From Lingula anatina (taxonomy: Eukaryota; Brachiopoda; Lingulata; Lingulida; Lingulidae): 64,000 bases of DNA. The notes under the pieces were generated by a model. The model was not told where the DNA came from. It made no database searches and saw nothing but the letters and a program-made list of their open reading frames with translations. Below, in pieces: positions 19,158 to 32,305 of the stretch. Made by a program: the position numbers and the translations under genes. Within the stretch, counting starts at the first letter, position 1. Every line of letters begins with the position of its first letter. The stretch spans positions 1,006,227 to 1,070,226 of the forward strand of contig NW_019775180.1 of the NCBI RefSeq assembly GCF_001039355.2. Direction: 5' to 3'.

Positions 19158-20284
19158 AATGCAACATCACCTCAGATTTATTTTGTGTTTTCCTAAAATA
19201 AACCCAAAATTAGAAAATGAATTTGACATCACAAATGTCATGTTTCACGGAACAAGACTCAACTGCACTTACAACAGGTGTTAGTTATACAGATGCTCTG
19301 TCCAAGATTTTTATTTGCTTTACATAACAGTTACTGGAAGTGAATCATGAAATCCAATTGGAGATAAAAATGGCTATATTAAGAAAAAATTATTAAAGCT
19401 CAAATGCTGAGATTTATAAGCTATTCAAATGACATTTTTTCTGGGAGACAAAATGCTGCTACTCCACCTATGAATAGCAAATATACATTTTTAAAAGAAA
19501 GTGAAAATGATTTTTTAAGTGTTCTCTTCTCCTTTCAAATATATTGTGTTTATTCATCACAGACTGGTTACCTTTTTTGTAAATTTTGAAATTATTGCCC
19601 ACATTATGAATTTGAACTTTTCCCCTGTAGTCCTATACAGTATAGAACCCCTCCTCCTCCCTTTAATTTTGTCCCAATCCAATGGGAGGCCTCTTAATTG
19701 TCAGATTTTATCAACAAGATGCATTCAGTTTCAAAAGAATATTCACTTTTTTTACAAACTCTTCACAAAATATTATATATGATGTGCACTTGTTCCTGTA
19801 AAAACAGTCTGGAGTCATAAAATAGTACAATTAAGTGCTTAAAATGAAATGCATTTATAATTCATGGCGCATGCACTTAAATGCCCAGCTGGTCTTTGCT
19901 GGGGGTCATTTGCATAAACATGCTGGTGCTTCCTGCCCCACACGTTTCTTTCAGCAAAGGTGTCACGCATAATTTTAGTTCAGTACACAATGCAGTAGCC
20001 CAACCCATTGAAAGGAACAATCATTTTGTGTTGCTTTTTATTGGCAATGTTCATCTCCCTGTGCAAATACACGCACGATGTAAACAAATGATCAAACAAA
20101 GTCAGTAACACTTTGTTCACAGAAACAAATTCTTTGAGCTGAATCGCTTAATATTTGAGACGAAGAATGATTATAACAGCTAACCGCTACATACAATATA
20201 CTCATAATCATATAATTGTACACTATGGGAATTATTATTGAGGGATTTTGCTTATAAGTTTTCAAAATTAATTTTCTTACTTAC

Positions 20285-20714
20285 CGTCTTTATCAAGGTT
20301 TCAGAGACAAAGACACGGGACAAGACCCCCAACGAAGAACACCGGTGTTCACAATACTGGCTAAATTTCTGCAGAAATGGTCTTCACAATGTGCTTATAC
20401 TATAATACAGAGCAGATTTCTATTGTCCAAAACAAAAAACAACCACTGAATAAGAAAACAACGGATATAAGAGGCTTGGTTTCACGTCCAAATATTTAAC
20501 ACCGACCTCTCTTTTTTGCAAATGGAGAAAATCACGTACTCTCTCGCTGATACGAGATGAGTTACACATAATGAAATTTACGATGATTGAAATAAAATAT
20601 ACCAGTGTAAGAAATTTCAACATTTTATTAATAGTGAAAAAAGAATATGTTTTGCTTTGAATCATAAAAAATAAAAAAGAAGTTTTTACCCATAAGGCTC
20701 AGACAACAACAAGG
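20285..20714. promoter_or_regulatory. CtBP / MAEA divergent promoter region
   Basis: The reverse complement of 20279-20285 is a strong donor, G|GTAAGTAAG, marking the end of a noncoding CtBP first exon extending to roughly 20345 or beyond. The MAEA start codon is at 20715 on the plus strand. About 350-430 bases therefore hold both 5' ends. No TATA box was identified with confidence. The open frame on the minus strand at 20420-20665 is judged incidental. Confidence 0.5.
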
Positions 20715-23700
20715 ATGGCAGACTTGAAAGCATTAGAGCATCCCACTCTAAAGGTAGTGCTTTTAAATAAGTGCATACAAGAAAGTTATTCAAATAATAG
20801 GCTGAAGTCAGAAGAAAGCAAAGTTGCACGTATATATAATCTTAAACTTAGATTTTGTTGTCGATAACATTTCATCCAACTCGATTCAGAAAGCCGTCAG
20901 AAGATTGAATTAAATTTTTGAAAAAACGAATGCACGGGGAAGGCCTTCCATATCTCATGGATTTGCCGTGAGACTCCCGAATTTAACATAGATCTTGCAT
21001 TTTCACGGATTGTTCAAATTTCTCAAGAAGTCAAGCAAAAGTCTGAATAAATAACGGTATTGCTGATGCGAGAAACAACGGCAGGCTCCAGCAAGGGGTT
21101 TGAGTAGAACTAGTACCTTTCGTGGAGCCGTGAAAGCAGGGTGTAGCTGAATTGTGCAATACAGCGCAACACACTTGAGAAAGCACCTTGAAAATAATTT
21201 TAAACAATTTTTTTTCCATTGGGCAGTTATCAGTAAAACACATATCTTAGATATGTACCTTCTTGATATGAATATGTGATAATACAAGCTAAAATTCTAG
21301 ATAATTTTCTCTTCTGGGCCAACAAGTTAGTATGAGCAACACATTCAGACATTTTTTCTGAGTGTTTGTGTGGAAGTGAGGATAAATCTACAAAATAATG
21401 AAAATGTTCATTTTTATTGTGTATTCATATTTATTGAAATATATTTTCATTTATGTGTTCATCAGAGTGATTTGTATTTCATTCAGGTACCTTATGAAGT
21501 TTTGAATAAAAAATTCCGATCAGCACAGAAAAACATTGATAGAGAAGTTTCTCATGTCCAAGTAACTATGTCTGATGTGGACAGATGTCTACAGAATCAG
21601 CCTGTCACAGTAAGAGAGATGTCCATGGTGCTGGATGGCGTGGTAGAGAAATTAAACATTCTCAAGAGAAAGGTATTTGCACTTTTTATAGTGTCTTTTG
21701 CGAAGTTTGTTCAGTGTGTCATTTTGCAGACATTTGTGTAAACTTGCATTATATTGCGGAACAACATTAATGGCAAATGAAAAGTGTCAGATATTACAGA
21801 ACTATAATTTACTTATTTTATCCTCAAGTTATTTCTGAAAGGGATCATCCCAGCAGTGCTGAACCAATCAAGACTCGCAACCAGTTGCATTAATCCTTCC
21901 TGCCATGTCTAATGATTTCTGCCTGGGTTCATTTTTTCTTTGTAGTTGTTTTATATTTTCTGGTAGTACCGCTAAAAGTTGATTTTTTCAGGCTGTTGAA
22001 AGCATTCAAGATGAGTCTGAGAGTGCTTTAGTCTGCAAGCGCAGGGTAGAACACTTAAAAGAATATGACAAACTGCAGGGAAGTGCTGTCAATCAGTGGA
22101 GGAAGAAGCGTTTAGACAGAATGATCGTTGACTACTTCCTAAGAGCTGGGTATTACAACACTGCCATAAAGCTTGCAAGACATTCTGGAATTGAAGTATG
22201 TACAGGAAGGCTGTTACTTTTGTTGTAGCAGTAAATGCCATTATCATTGTTAGAAATTAAGGCTGGACTGTCTGCCTGGGGCTGACAACTTTCAGAATGG
22301 GCTGAAAAGATTTCCCACTCGGCAGACATTCAGTCCAGCTACTTTTCAAGATGGCTGGACTTTCAGTCCAGCAACTAATTTTCCTAAGAGGCAAACACTG
22401 GCCATTATTATTGTTTGGAGTTAATATTTTGTACATGTGTCTCAGCAGTTGCACTTGTTCCCTAACATATCAGGCATAACATTTCTTTAATCTTGGCAGG
22501 TCTAAATAAGGTTTTTGTTAAAGCAAAATAAGAAATGATTGTGAAGAATATGATCTTTAGTGATATATTGAGGTTAGATATTCTTTTTCATGTGGCAACA
22601 CCCTTAAGGCTGTGACTAGAGACTTTTAGTGTTATCTATCTTGCTGCCATCTTTTTCCTTGTCCCATGTCCACCCTTCTACCTTCTACCCAATTAAACAT
22701 TGGTTACTACTGTAGTATTTAAAACCATATTACAACTGTATCACACATCCTATAATTTCAATGGTCAGTCACATTTGGGGCTTGGTGGAAATAAGTGGTT
22801 TTGTGGAAGGTTAGTGCATTTTAAAAAGTTATACAGCTATTTATGATAAACCAAAGACCTATTATTTAGTGGTACCTTTGCTCTTTAAACTATATTTAAT
22901 CTCTTACATCCAAATTTATTGTTAAAAATGTGTCATTGTCCAATTTCCAAGCACATGACTAGAGAGTGCAATTGGGAGACAAAGTCTGCTTTTCTAAGCC
23001 TCCTGTTATCTTGTATTAAGAGAATGTGAAAATGGATGAATCCATAAATACATGTCATTATGGATTGGCATAGAGAATGTACTTTTACTTGTCTGACTTA
23101 TGTTTTTATTTTAATCTTATATCGACAGGATCTTACAAATATAGAACTTTTCCTGGTATCCAAAGAAGTGGAAGAATCTTTAGAGAAAAAAGAAACAGCT
23201 AAATGCCTAACCTGGTGCCATGATAATAAATCCAAATTGCGAAAAATGAAGGTGATAGACTGTTTTATCTCTAAATGTAACATGAGTTTTGACACAGGAA
23301 GCCTCAAACTTATTATTTTAAAATTCTCTGAAAATCCATTTGGAATTGAATTAAAAACATTTGAAAGAGAGTATGGAGAAATTTATGCTAACAGGTTTGT
23401 CAGTTGTTTGTGTAGATTGCAACATAAACTTGTATATATATAAATTTATAACATGATTTATTCAATGTACAATTTATTTCAGAGTACTCTAGAATTTAAT
23501 CTCAGAACACAAGAATTCATTGAACTGATAAGAAATAACAGAAGAGTAGATGCAGTCAAGTAAGTTACTGTGTAGTTTTTAATTCAGTATGCATGTTTAC
23601 ACTGGGATTTCAGATATTGAAATGAGGGGGAAGGGGTCAAGATTTTGCCTCCTCATTTTCTGCACCCCTATTCCTGGCTTCGAAAGATATTTTAGAAAAA

Positions 23701-25406
23701 AAGTATAATGTGTGACAACCTCTAGTACTGAATATAGCCTCTAGGTTTCAGAGTGATTTTGCTTCCCTTTTCAGAATGGGGAGGGATGGTCTTATAATTC
23801 TATAATGAAAATTATGGACCAAGACCTTTCTCTTGGTCCTACTTTAATACTTATTTTGCCATAATAGACATTGACGTACATGTTGATATAGCACCCAGTG
23901 GTCAGCAGTGTAGTGTTTGATAAAAATGTAGAAATAACTCCATTCTCAGGCATGCTAGAAAATATTTCAACAATTTGGAAGAATCACAGATGATGGATGT
24001 GCAAAGAGTGATGGGCCTCCTAGCATTCCCAGTGGACACATCAATTTCACCTTATCAGGTACAATAGTCAATAAATTTAGACTGCATGAAAACGGCATAT
24101 CCTATTGATAAAAATATATTGAATTTATCAAAAAAATGTAAGAAGAAAAAGTGAAAAAAATTATGTACTGCATTTTTTTAGTATTATATATGTGTATCAA
24201 AGGTATATGTGTAAAAAAGACACATGAAAGATATGATATTGAAAGAATAATTATTGCTGAATGTGCATTAAAATGAAAATTTATTTGCACCTTTCAGGAA
24301 CTGTTAGATCCCAACAGGTGGAATCATTTGGTGCAGCAGTTTAGAAATGAGAATTTCAAACTACATCAGTTAAACAATACATCTGTATTTGTTGTCAGTT
24401 TGCAGGCTGGACTCTCAGCTCTTAAGACTCCGTATCCTTTATTTGAATTTATTTAAACTATAAATCACATAAACACAATGTTAATGACATAAGATTTTTG
24501 CAATTTTGAAAAAGATTTGTGCCAAGATAGGTTATTAACATTAATGTTAAAAGTGATATCTCTTACTGAACTTATATATGTGGTTAGATACCTGTCGTGT
24601 TGGTTTACACGTACATATAATCAAATTATGATTTTTGCTTTGCTTTTCCTCAGAAAGCTAAAAATATTATTTTGATTGTGAAAAGGCATAGTATAAACTA
24701 AACATTTTCTTTTACCATGAAATTAAATGAGACTGTAAAGATTTCATGGAAAGATTTTTCATTACAAAAGCAGATTTTCTTTTGACTGGTCATGTAAGTT
24801 TGCCTGTTAGAGTATAGTACATGTATACCTTTCATCCTTAACTCCTCCACGCCAGGCACTGCTATAAGGATGAATGTGGAGAAAGGAATCCAAACTGCCC
24901 AGTGTGTAGTCCACACCTTAATGACCTAGCTAAGACCTTGCCGTTTGCTCACTGTGCTCAGTCCAAATTAATTTGCCAGATCTCTGGCAGACCTTTGAAT
25001 GAGCACAACCCACCTCTTATGTTACCTAATGGATATGTCTATGGGTATAATGTAAGTATGCAATTCCATATATATATACATATATACTATTTTGTTGCTA
25101 ACGGGTTACATTAAGTGACATTGTTTGAGTTTTTTTTTTTTCTTTTTGTGATTTATATTTTTAGATAACGACATTTTTTGGTTTAATTTGTAATCCGTAA
25201 ACGTTGTCTTCAATTTCTGTAAACTGTACAACCTGCAAAATGGAATTTTCACTTTTATAACTTTATATTTGTTAGTCTTATCTAGAATATGCTGTATTTT
25301 CCAGTCCTTAGTTGAGATGGCTAATAACAATGATGGAAGAGTGGTATGCCCTAGGACCAAAGAAATCTATAAATTGGATGAATGTGAGAAAGTATTTGTT
25401 ATGTGA
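20715..25406 (+). CDS. MAEA: E3 ubiquitin ligase MAEA (CTLH/GID complex), 9 exons
   Basis: RING-type subunit of the CTLH (yeast GID, Gid9-like) ubiquitin ligase, acting in nucleus and cytoplasm. Exons: 20715-20753, 21487-21672, 21992-22195, 23129-23251, 23483-23559, 23950-24058, 24298-24431, 24856-25051, 25305-25406, giving 389 residues against 396 in human. Blocks in order: an N-terminal coiled-coil-like region ([18 protein letters not shown]), a LisH-like segment ([20 protein letters not shown]), a CTLH region ([27 protein letters not shown]), then CRA. The C-terminal atypical RING has [18 protein letters not shown] and [11 protein letters not shown]. The protein ends KVFVM. Phases agree throughout. 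Intron 24432-24855 is U12-type. An AATAAA at 26080-26085 may end the mRNA. Confidence 0.95.
22256..22380. repeat. nested palindromic repeat in MAEA intron
   Basis: GGCTGGACTGTCTGCC pairs with GGCAGACATTCAGTCCAGC about 60 bases on, followed by the near-perfect palindrome GCTGGACTTTCAGTCCAGC. It has hairpin potential, is noncoding, and is probably a small foldback element. Confidence 0.6.
24432..24855 (+). other. U12-type (minor spliceosome) intron of MAEA
   Basis: The 5' splice site is GTATCCTTT and a perfect U12 branch sequence TCCTTAACT lies at 24835-24843, about 14 bases before the CAG acceptor. Together these are a textbook minor-class intron. Confidence 0.85.
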
Positions 25407-26577
25407 AGACACTGACGGGTCAAGATGGAGAACAGCAGTGCATTTGGTTGTACAATATTTGTCACATACACATCTTCATTGAAGGCCGGTGCAATACTGT
25501 CATGATCCCATCAATGATATAAACATACAAATGATATAAAAATATATCAACACATTGCCAGTGCAGAACAGACTCCGAAAAGAAGAAAAATGTGCTAACT
25601 GCATGAGTTTTAACAACTCTGTCGTCTTATGAAGAGTTTGCAGACCTGATCATTGCCTTTTAGTATATAATAAATAACAAAAATATTAAAAGATATCAAT
25701 ATATAATTATATGATATAATAACATACACTTGCAATTCAACTGCTTATGTTACTTCAAAAAACAATGTTTTCACATTATATTAGTGTGGTTTCCAGGCTT
25801 TGTTCAGGCATAATGCCTTGAATCACTCGGTGAAAGGCATTCTCCTTACTTGAACCTAACCATGAAGTTTATCCTACTTACAGGTTGTAAAAGAAATATT
25901 AATATAAAATGGATGAGATCTTAGTTTTCATGCAAGTTGTTTAAATGTATGAATAACTGAAAGCATGCTGCAAAGTTGTATAAATCAGTTGCAATGCAAA
26001 GAGTAAAATGCAGAGTCAAGAGTTCATATCAGGCTGTGATTTTGATTCTTGTGATGCATAATGTAAAATGTGACATTTTAATAAAGCAAAATTACTATGT
26101 GTATTCAATATTGCTTACTTAAATTATTACTTTATCTGCATCAATATGTGAATGGTTTAGCGGTGATAGTGGCAGGGTGGTTTCGTGATGATTATAGGAG
26201 TAAGTCTTGCTACAAGACAATTCAGTTTCCAGCACTAGATACCAGTCAAAATTTGATTATTATTTATTATCATTATTATTATTATTATCATTTTTTTTTT
26301 TTTTGAGAAAAGAGGACTAAAATACATTAAATCTAAAAAGTAAGGACCAGACATGAAAAATTAATTTGGTTTCTATAAAGGCTTATGATTGTTATTATTA
26401 TCGTGACTTCAGTTTAATCTACAAAATCTAAACGTTAATGGCTGAGGGGGAAAGGTAGTTTGAAATTATCTGTTTTACTGTGTAAAGTATGATTACTGCA
26501 AATTTAACTGACCAAGCCCATTTTTAAGTGTTGAAAACTGATGAAAAAAAATCTTAGGCACAGGGCATCTAGTATTG

Positions 26578-26578
<1 letters not shown>

Positions 26579-26617
<39 letters not shown>
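26579..26617. repeat. (TA)n microsatellite
   Basis: Uninterrupted AT dinucleotides between MAEA and the next gene. Confidence 0.95.
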
Positions 26618-26618
<1 letters not shown>

Positions 26619-26724
26619 TAAGAAATGGGGAATTGATCATACATTTCATACCTACTTTCTCCTCATTGTTTAGTGCAATCTCTAAACTTCTTCATTCAAA
26701 GGTATGATTTTTTAAGTTGGGAAG

Positions 26725-26728
<4 letters not shown>

Positions 26729-26796
<68 letters not shown>
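26729..26796. repeat. (TA)n microsatellite
   Basis: About 34 TA units, the longest dinucleotide run in the window. Confidence 0.95.
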
Positions 26797-26799
<3 letters not shown>

Positions 26800-27983
26800 T
26801 TCAGTAATCTAATTGTGTGCTTTGCTTGGTTCTCAAAAATAAACCTATACCTTTATCTGGGATAATATTGTATGCTTCATTTACATGAAAATATAACAAA
26901 AAATAAGGAAAAGTTAAGAAAAAATGTATTTATAAAAGCAATATAAGCACATTGTACAACATTCAATTAAATAAATACATGTAGAAAAATATTTCGTTTA
27001 AAAATTACAATTTGACAGTACAAGTTTTGCATCTTAGGGATTGCAACTAGAGCCTACACAAAAATTGCATTTGTTAAGTTTTGATACATTTATACCTTAA
27101 TAATAAATATCTTTGTTAATTTGACACACATTTCCTAACTTCACACTGTTTCTGTAATTTTTTTTTCTTCAAATGGTAGATGACACATTGCTACATTCCC
27201 CTTTATAGCAGGTAGCTGTATCAAGTCTGACAGGTTAACCCTTTATTTGAGTCATTCCACTGCTTACAAGACTATGTTTACTGTTGAAGTAAGGTCAACA
27301 AATCTCTCTTTGATAATGAAGTGCGCTCTGTACACCAAGATAATACATCGTGTACGGCAACTAGCCATTAAATCAATAACTTGCAGTAGTTCAAACACCT
27401 GCATTGGCAATGCATCTATTTTCTTTGTTTAGTCAAGGGCATATATGATCTCTTTCTTAGCATTTCTTGTTGCCTTATAATTATCAAGAATGTGGATTTT
27501 ATCAACAGAAATATTTCAGTCTTTGCAGCCTTACTCTTGGCATGAACATTTGATTATAATATTATATTCCAACTTCCACAGTATGTCCTTTTTCCTTTAA
27601 TTTTGATTATTTTTGAAAGCATTTGTCATTTTAGGCAGGTTTTCTGTAGTTGTGATTTCTTATTGACCCCAATCCCCAGACTGTTTTAATTATTACAAAT
27701 TTTTATTTCCTAACTTTAATCATCAAGATAGCATAGAGAGCTGGAGTAATAACCTGTCACCTATAGAATGATTAAATTTCCCCTGTAATCAAAATTTATG
27801 GCACTGCTTACAAATTAGTATCCAGTAAATCCTACTGAAGTTTATTTCTCTGAAATTTTGAATTTTGTTGTGCTTTCCATGAAGTTGGTCGTTAGCAGTA
27901 TTTCTAGACAAATTACTAATAAAAGCTTTTGATTCAATACCTTTTTGAAACTTGTTTAATTTGGTCAATAAATGTTTCAAGCC

Positions 27984-29664
27984 TTATGAAACAACAGCAT
28001 TTTGTGTTCTCTTTTGTCGTATTTCATCAAATGGTGGATACACCTTACTGATACCATTATAGGAATACTTCCAGCAGTTATGTTTAAGGAAAGGTTCTTG
28101 GGAGGAAGCAAGTACTTGAGTAGGAGTCTTAAATGGCAGCTCCTCTTGTTTTATCCAACTCCGTGAAGTTGTAGACAAATTAACAGGCCCTGGGTGGCTA
28201 TTTGTATGCAATTTTGGAAAACGTCTATATGATGGAGGTTTCTCGGTAGGTTCACCAAGGAAAGATGTACCATATGTGCTGTTAAAATCCGAAGCTATTG
28301 TTATTCTTCCATAATGCTTCACAAAGTCTTTCCCTGTGTAATGTTGACGCTGATCTGTTCTTTTGAGTCTTTTGCCTAAAAATCTTGATTCATTGCCCTG
28401 TAAGAAACACGCAAAAATTAAAATTGAACTAGAATTATTTAAATCAAAATAACAAGAATTATAAATAATACAAGATTATTTGATGACATTACTTTGAAAT
28501 TACACTTTGATTTAGAGTGCATTAAACAAGGTAAGAACAAAATATTTTCAGTGATTGAAGTAAGGGCAAAAAGCAGTTTAACTTACATCTCCAAAATAAA
28601 CACCATGATCTTGAAATGAATGTCTGTTATCATGAGCAGAGAAATCATTCTTGTGTTTGAATGTTCTGTATTCTTTCTTGAAGTAAGGTTCAGGAGGAGG
28701 GTTGGGTATGTTGGAAGACTGGGGATGGAATGTTGTTGTCAACATAGTCCCAGTGCTTGTGTCAAGTGTGCGCTCTGGCTGACGAGCATATTCTTCATAA
28801 CCACGGTGAGGAAACTGAAAAAATTGAAATTCAAAATTTAATAAAGCTTGAAAATTTTTCATTTGTAATTTGGCTGTGAATTTCTCTTATAAACCCAAAT
28901 TTTTGCCATAAAGATTATGTTTTTTAGCATCATAATTTAAAATTATTTTAATCTTAAAATTCTACTAGTCACCTTTATCTGTGGGATGATTTCCAATCTA
29001 CATCACGAATGAATTAGATTGTGAAACAGTTATAATTAAAGTTGTCAAACATTGTACTAATCAGAAAATTTCATAAGCAAGTGACATCATTAATATATGA
29101 TGATATAAGGGCATTCCTCATCAACTGTCCTGAGGTATGAAAAACATAATGGTAACCCTGTCAAAAATGGAAAATAATTACGTTTCTTACCCCACCTTAT
29201 AATATATTAATACTTTTCCTTGATACATCATACTATATTAAATCTTTCCTCACTATCATTTTAAGGCTGTGAGCTGGCCTATAACCAAAACAAGGATCTC
29301 AAGGGAGGTCACTTCAAAGAAATGAAAATCAATACAAACATTGATTTGACATTTCTCTTTCTGTGGTATATCAAGTTGCTTAATTGATACAGTTATCAAT
29401 TAAGTCAACAGAATAAGAGCTTTCAAACTGGGATTTATCAAAAATTATATCTAGCAAGTGTATTTTGCTCATATTATGATTCTAAGTAAATAATAAATAA
29501 ATTAACTAATATAAATATAATTAATAAACTCAACAAAAAAGAGGATATCAATCCTTACACTGTAAATTACAGATATAATTTCAACTATTATTATAAGTAA
29601 AAAATAATATTACCCAAATTCCATCAGCTTGTGTTGAAGGTGCAAAATTCCGACCCTTAGGCAT
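27984..29664 (-). CDS. TEX36-like small protein, 3 exons
   Basis: Exons in transcript order: 29614-29664, 28587-28814, 27984-28397, all phase 0, giving 230 residues. The N-terminus MPKGRNFAPSTQADGIW followed by FPHRGYEE, and the internal HDNRHSFQDHGVYFGD, resemble human testis-expressed protein TEX36 as I recall it (KGR-F-P...DG-WF-H-G and HDNRHS). That assignment is from memory and not verified. No membrane segment or signal peptide is visible. The protein is rich in aromatic, proline and basic residues, a composition shared by many sperm or ciliary microtubule inner proteins, but a ciliary role is inference only. The last exon has TGKDFVKHYGRITIASDF and LKHNCWKYSYNG, which I do not recognise as a domain. 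Confidence 0.7.
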
Positions 29665-30166
29665 AGTGAAGATACCGCGTCACAACCAGCCACCAGAAAA
29701 TTGTTGATCTTAACACTTTCTTTCAATCCAACACAACTACAGTAGTCTATCACCTTTGTACAGTTATTGCACTCTTAGACTTTTTTTGCTCCAGAACCGA
29801 CTCATATAACGAGCCAAAACTTCTCTTGGTAAAATAAATCAGCTTTTGTAGCAATAATCGTCTGGTTGCCGTCGTAATCCTATGAAAAACTACTTCTTCG
29901 GATTATGACATGCTATTGATACCGGTGGCTATGCTTAGGTGACTGAGCTCTTTCAATCCATTGTGTACAGTAGTCATGACAATAACCTCGTTTTCATGCG
30001 GCCTTGAGAAATAGATGGCGGTACATGTAAATAGTTTGGAACAACAATGACGATAATAATCTTTAAACTGCTTGTTAATGCATGAGTGAAATAAATCTGA
30101 GATTTCATAAAAACTGAAGTTGGGTAATTGGAAAAACGATATGTTTGTAGATTATACCAAGATTTT
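29665..30166. other. upstream region of the TEX36-like gene
   Basis: Contains the 5' end of the TEX36-like gene. No coding signal and no clear TATA box were found. It ends at a dispersed repeat. Confidence 0.35.
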
Positions 30167-30365
30167 TACCTCCGCCAAGGAGATTGTTTTCACCCGTTTG
30201 TTTGTCTGTCTGTTTGTTATCAACATAACTCAAAAAGTAATGGATGAATTTTGATGGAATGTTCAGGGTAGGTCAGAAATGGGTTAACTTAGAAGTGATA
30301 AGTTATTGGTGGTGATCTGGATCACCGTATGGATCCAGGATATTTTTCAAGGATTCCTTTTTCGT
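30167..30365. repeat. dispersed repeat starting CCTCCGCCAAGGAG
   Basis: Contains ACCTCCGCCAAGGAGATTGT, TTTGTTTGTCTGTCTGTTTG, ACTCAAAAAGTAATGGATGA, GGTGGTGATCTGGATCACCG and TGGATCCAGGAT in order. I recall near-identical strings as an abundant interspersed repeat in many aquatic animals. The family name cannot be assigned here. No coding capacity. Confidence 0.6.
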
Positions 30366-32305
30366 TATGATTTGAAGAGAAGAAATAAAATGCTTTAAAG
30401 AGAATTGTTGTTGGTGAGAAGTATTATTGTCTCCTAAAACAAATAAAGAAGTTCAAGATAGTATGATAGGAGGAACTGAGCTGCCTTGGCTGAGGTCTGC
30501 TCTCTGAGTGCTTTTTCTAGTTCTTTTGATATCCAAAACATGTTAACGTTAATAGAGATATAATCAACGGTTCTGCTTAACTAGTGTTAATTGCAGAGTA
30601 TTTCTATAAGTGTAAATTCTGGACAATTACTTTAAATATCTAAATAATTCTAGTTTGGAAGAGATGTACATCATGGCAACAAAGTAACAAGGATCAAAGT
30701 TCAGTCATGTATGTTTATTGTATTAAAAAAACATGGATACTGACAATCATACAAGTAAACCATACATTTTCACACTCACAACAGCTATAAAATTCAATTA
30801 GTGAAAATTCTCAAGTCAGTGACAGCTGTGCATGTGAAATCCATTATGCACAGGCATAATTTACAAATACATGCTGAACGTACGTTATCTGGATGTTACT
30901 TTGAAAAATGTCCTATTTGAAATACAGGTACATTCTCACCCAAATTTTAAATGTGTTAAACTGCATTGCTTCATGAGACTGATGAAAAAAAAATTCAAAT
31001 AAAGATAAAAGTAAACAGGTAAAATTATGTCAGATAATCAGAGCTACAGGTCAGAGAAATGATTTGTAAACATTCATTTACAAAATTGCAAGTCAAGTTT
31101 TTTATGCACCATTCTCTTTATATAAGTGACAACATAAAATACAATGAAAAAATTAACATTGGGGCCTAAGGTAGAATGAATAAATAAATAAACAAACACA
31201 TGGTAAATAAAAAATTAAAACAACCCTGGTAACAAAAGCCCTGAACCAACATCTTTGAATATTTCTTCTGTCTATATACACTATCAAGAATGTTGATACT
31301 ATATACTGCAAATTTTCTCCATGAGACTTGACCAACAGTAAAAATATTATTTTGGAAGGTCGATTCAAAATCAAAATTTACATCAAAACCAAAACCGATC
31401 AGGCTATTATGTTAAATTGCAACTTGTACTATTTCACATTTGTCAAGCCACAGTAGTTAATAATCAATGCACTTGCATATATTTTCAAGATACAAAATAT
31501 TAAAACAAAATAATAATGCCAGTTCATAAGTTTTGTTTTAACATCTTTACTTTCAACCAAAATTCCTAGGGCCATTTGTTGAAAAAAAAATTAATTAAAA
31601 ATAATAATAAAATGTCATTAAAATTGTAAAAAAGTTATGACAATAAAGTTATTGCAAAAGAACAGTGTTGTTAATTATAACACATAGTGACTTGGTGATT
31701 TCAATGAAGACAGTTCTTACTTGATAAGTTGGTAAAACAAAACAATGGTAAAACAATTAATTTACTTCAAACTTATTTCATAATGTGTGCTTTACTTTAC
31801 TTCAGATGCTAATTATAAAAAAGACTCAAATTGTTTCTTTAAAAGAATTGTAACAATAATAATAAAGCTTTTACCTAAGGTAAGACCCCTTAAGCAATTT
31901 CACAACTTGCCTTTCTATCTGTTTGTCTTTTCCCAACATACTACATACACTAATGCATTCTTAGCTACCATGGATGTCTAAATATTTTCTCTACAATACT
32001 AGATATTAGTCATAAAGTATTCTTTTCATACTGAACATGTACATTTACATGGAGCCAATCACATATATGTATACAAATGGAGAATGCCAGTTCTACCAAA
32101 GTATGTACAAATACTATCACACACACATACACAAGCGATGTCACATTTACCTACACATTCATAAATACACATAAACATAAAACATAACACTCATTCATAA
32201 CATCTCTATAAAAGGACTTTTAGGAAGAAAGGTACATGGCATTTCACTGATAAATCAAATAACCTATAAATATTTCATCTATACAACAATTAGAAGTCAG
32301 CAATT
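30366..32305 (-). other. probable CDC25 3' UTR and intergenic sequence
   Basis: No exon is recognised. TTTATT at 30714-30719 (AATAAA on the minus strand) is a candidate CDC25 polyadenylation signal, which would give a UTR of about 1.6 kb. The open frame at 31153-31374 has no recognisable content. Confidence 0.4.

Larger units (their letters stand above)
25407..27983. other. MAEA 3' UTR and gap between MAEA and the TEX36-like gene
   Basis: No exon is recognised. A plus-strand AATAAA at 26080-26085 may end MAEA. Two long (TA)n microsatellites lie at 26579-26617 and 26729-26796. Poly-T follows a TTA-rich run at 26259-26304. A minus-strand AATAAA (TTTATT at 27841-27846) could end the TEX36-like transcript. 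Confidence 0.45.

Noticed and set aside
20420-20665. Minus-strand frame with a hydrophobic start (FLTLVYFISIIVNFIMC)
   Set aside because: It lies in the CtBP/MAEA promoter, AT-rich composition explains the hydrophobic run, and there is no homology or splice context.
23252-23443. Open extension of MAEA exon 4 with [20 protein letters not shown], reminiscent of a LOTUS-type helix block, bounded by CACAG and AACAG|GTTTGT
   Set aside because: The bounded 97-base segment does not fit the phases of MAEA exons 4 and 5, and the resemblance is weak. Treated as intron.
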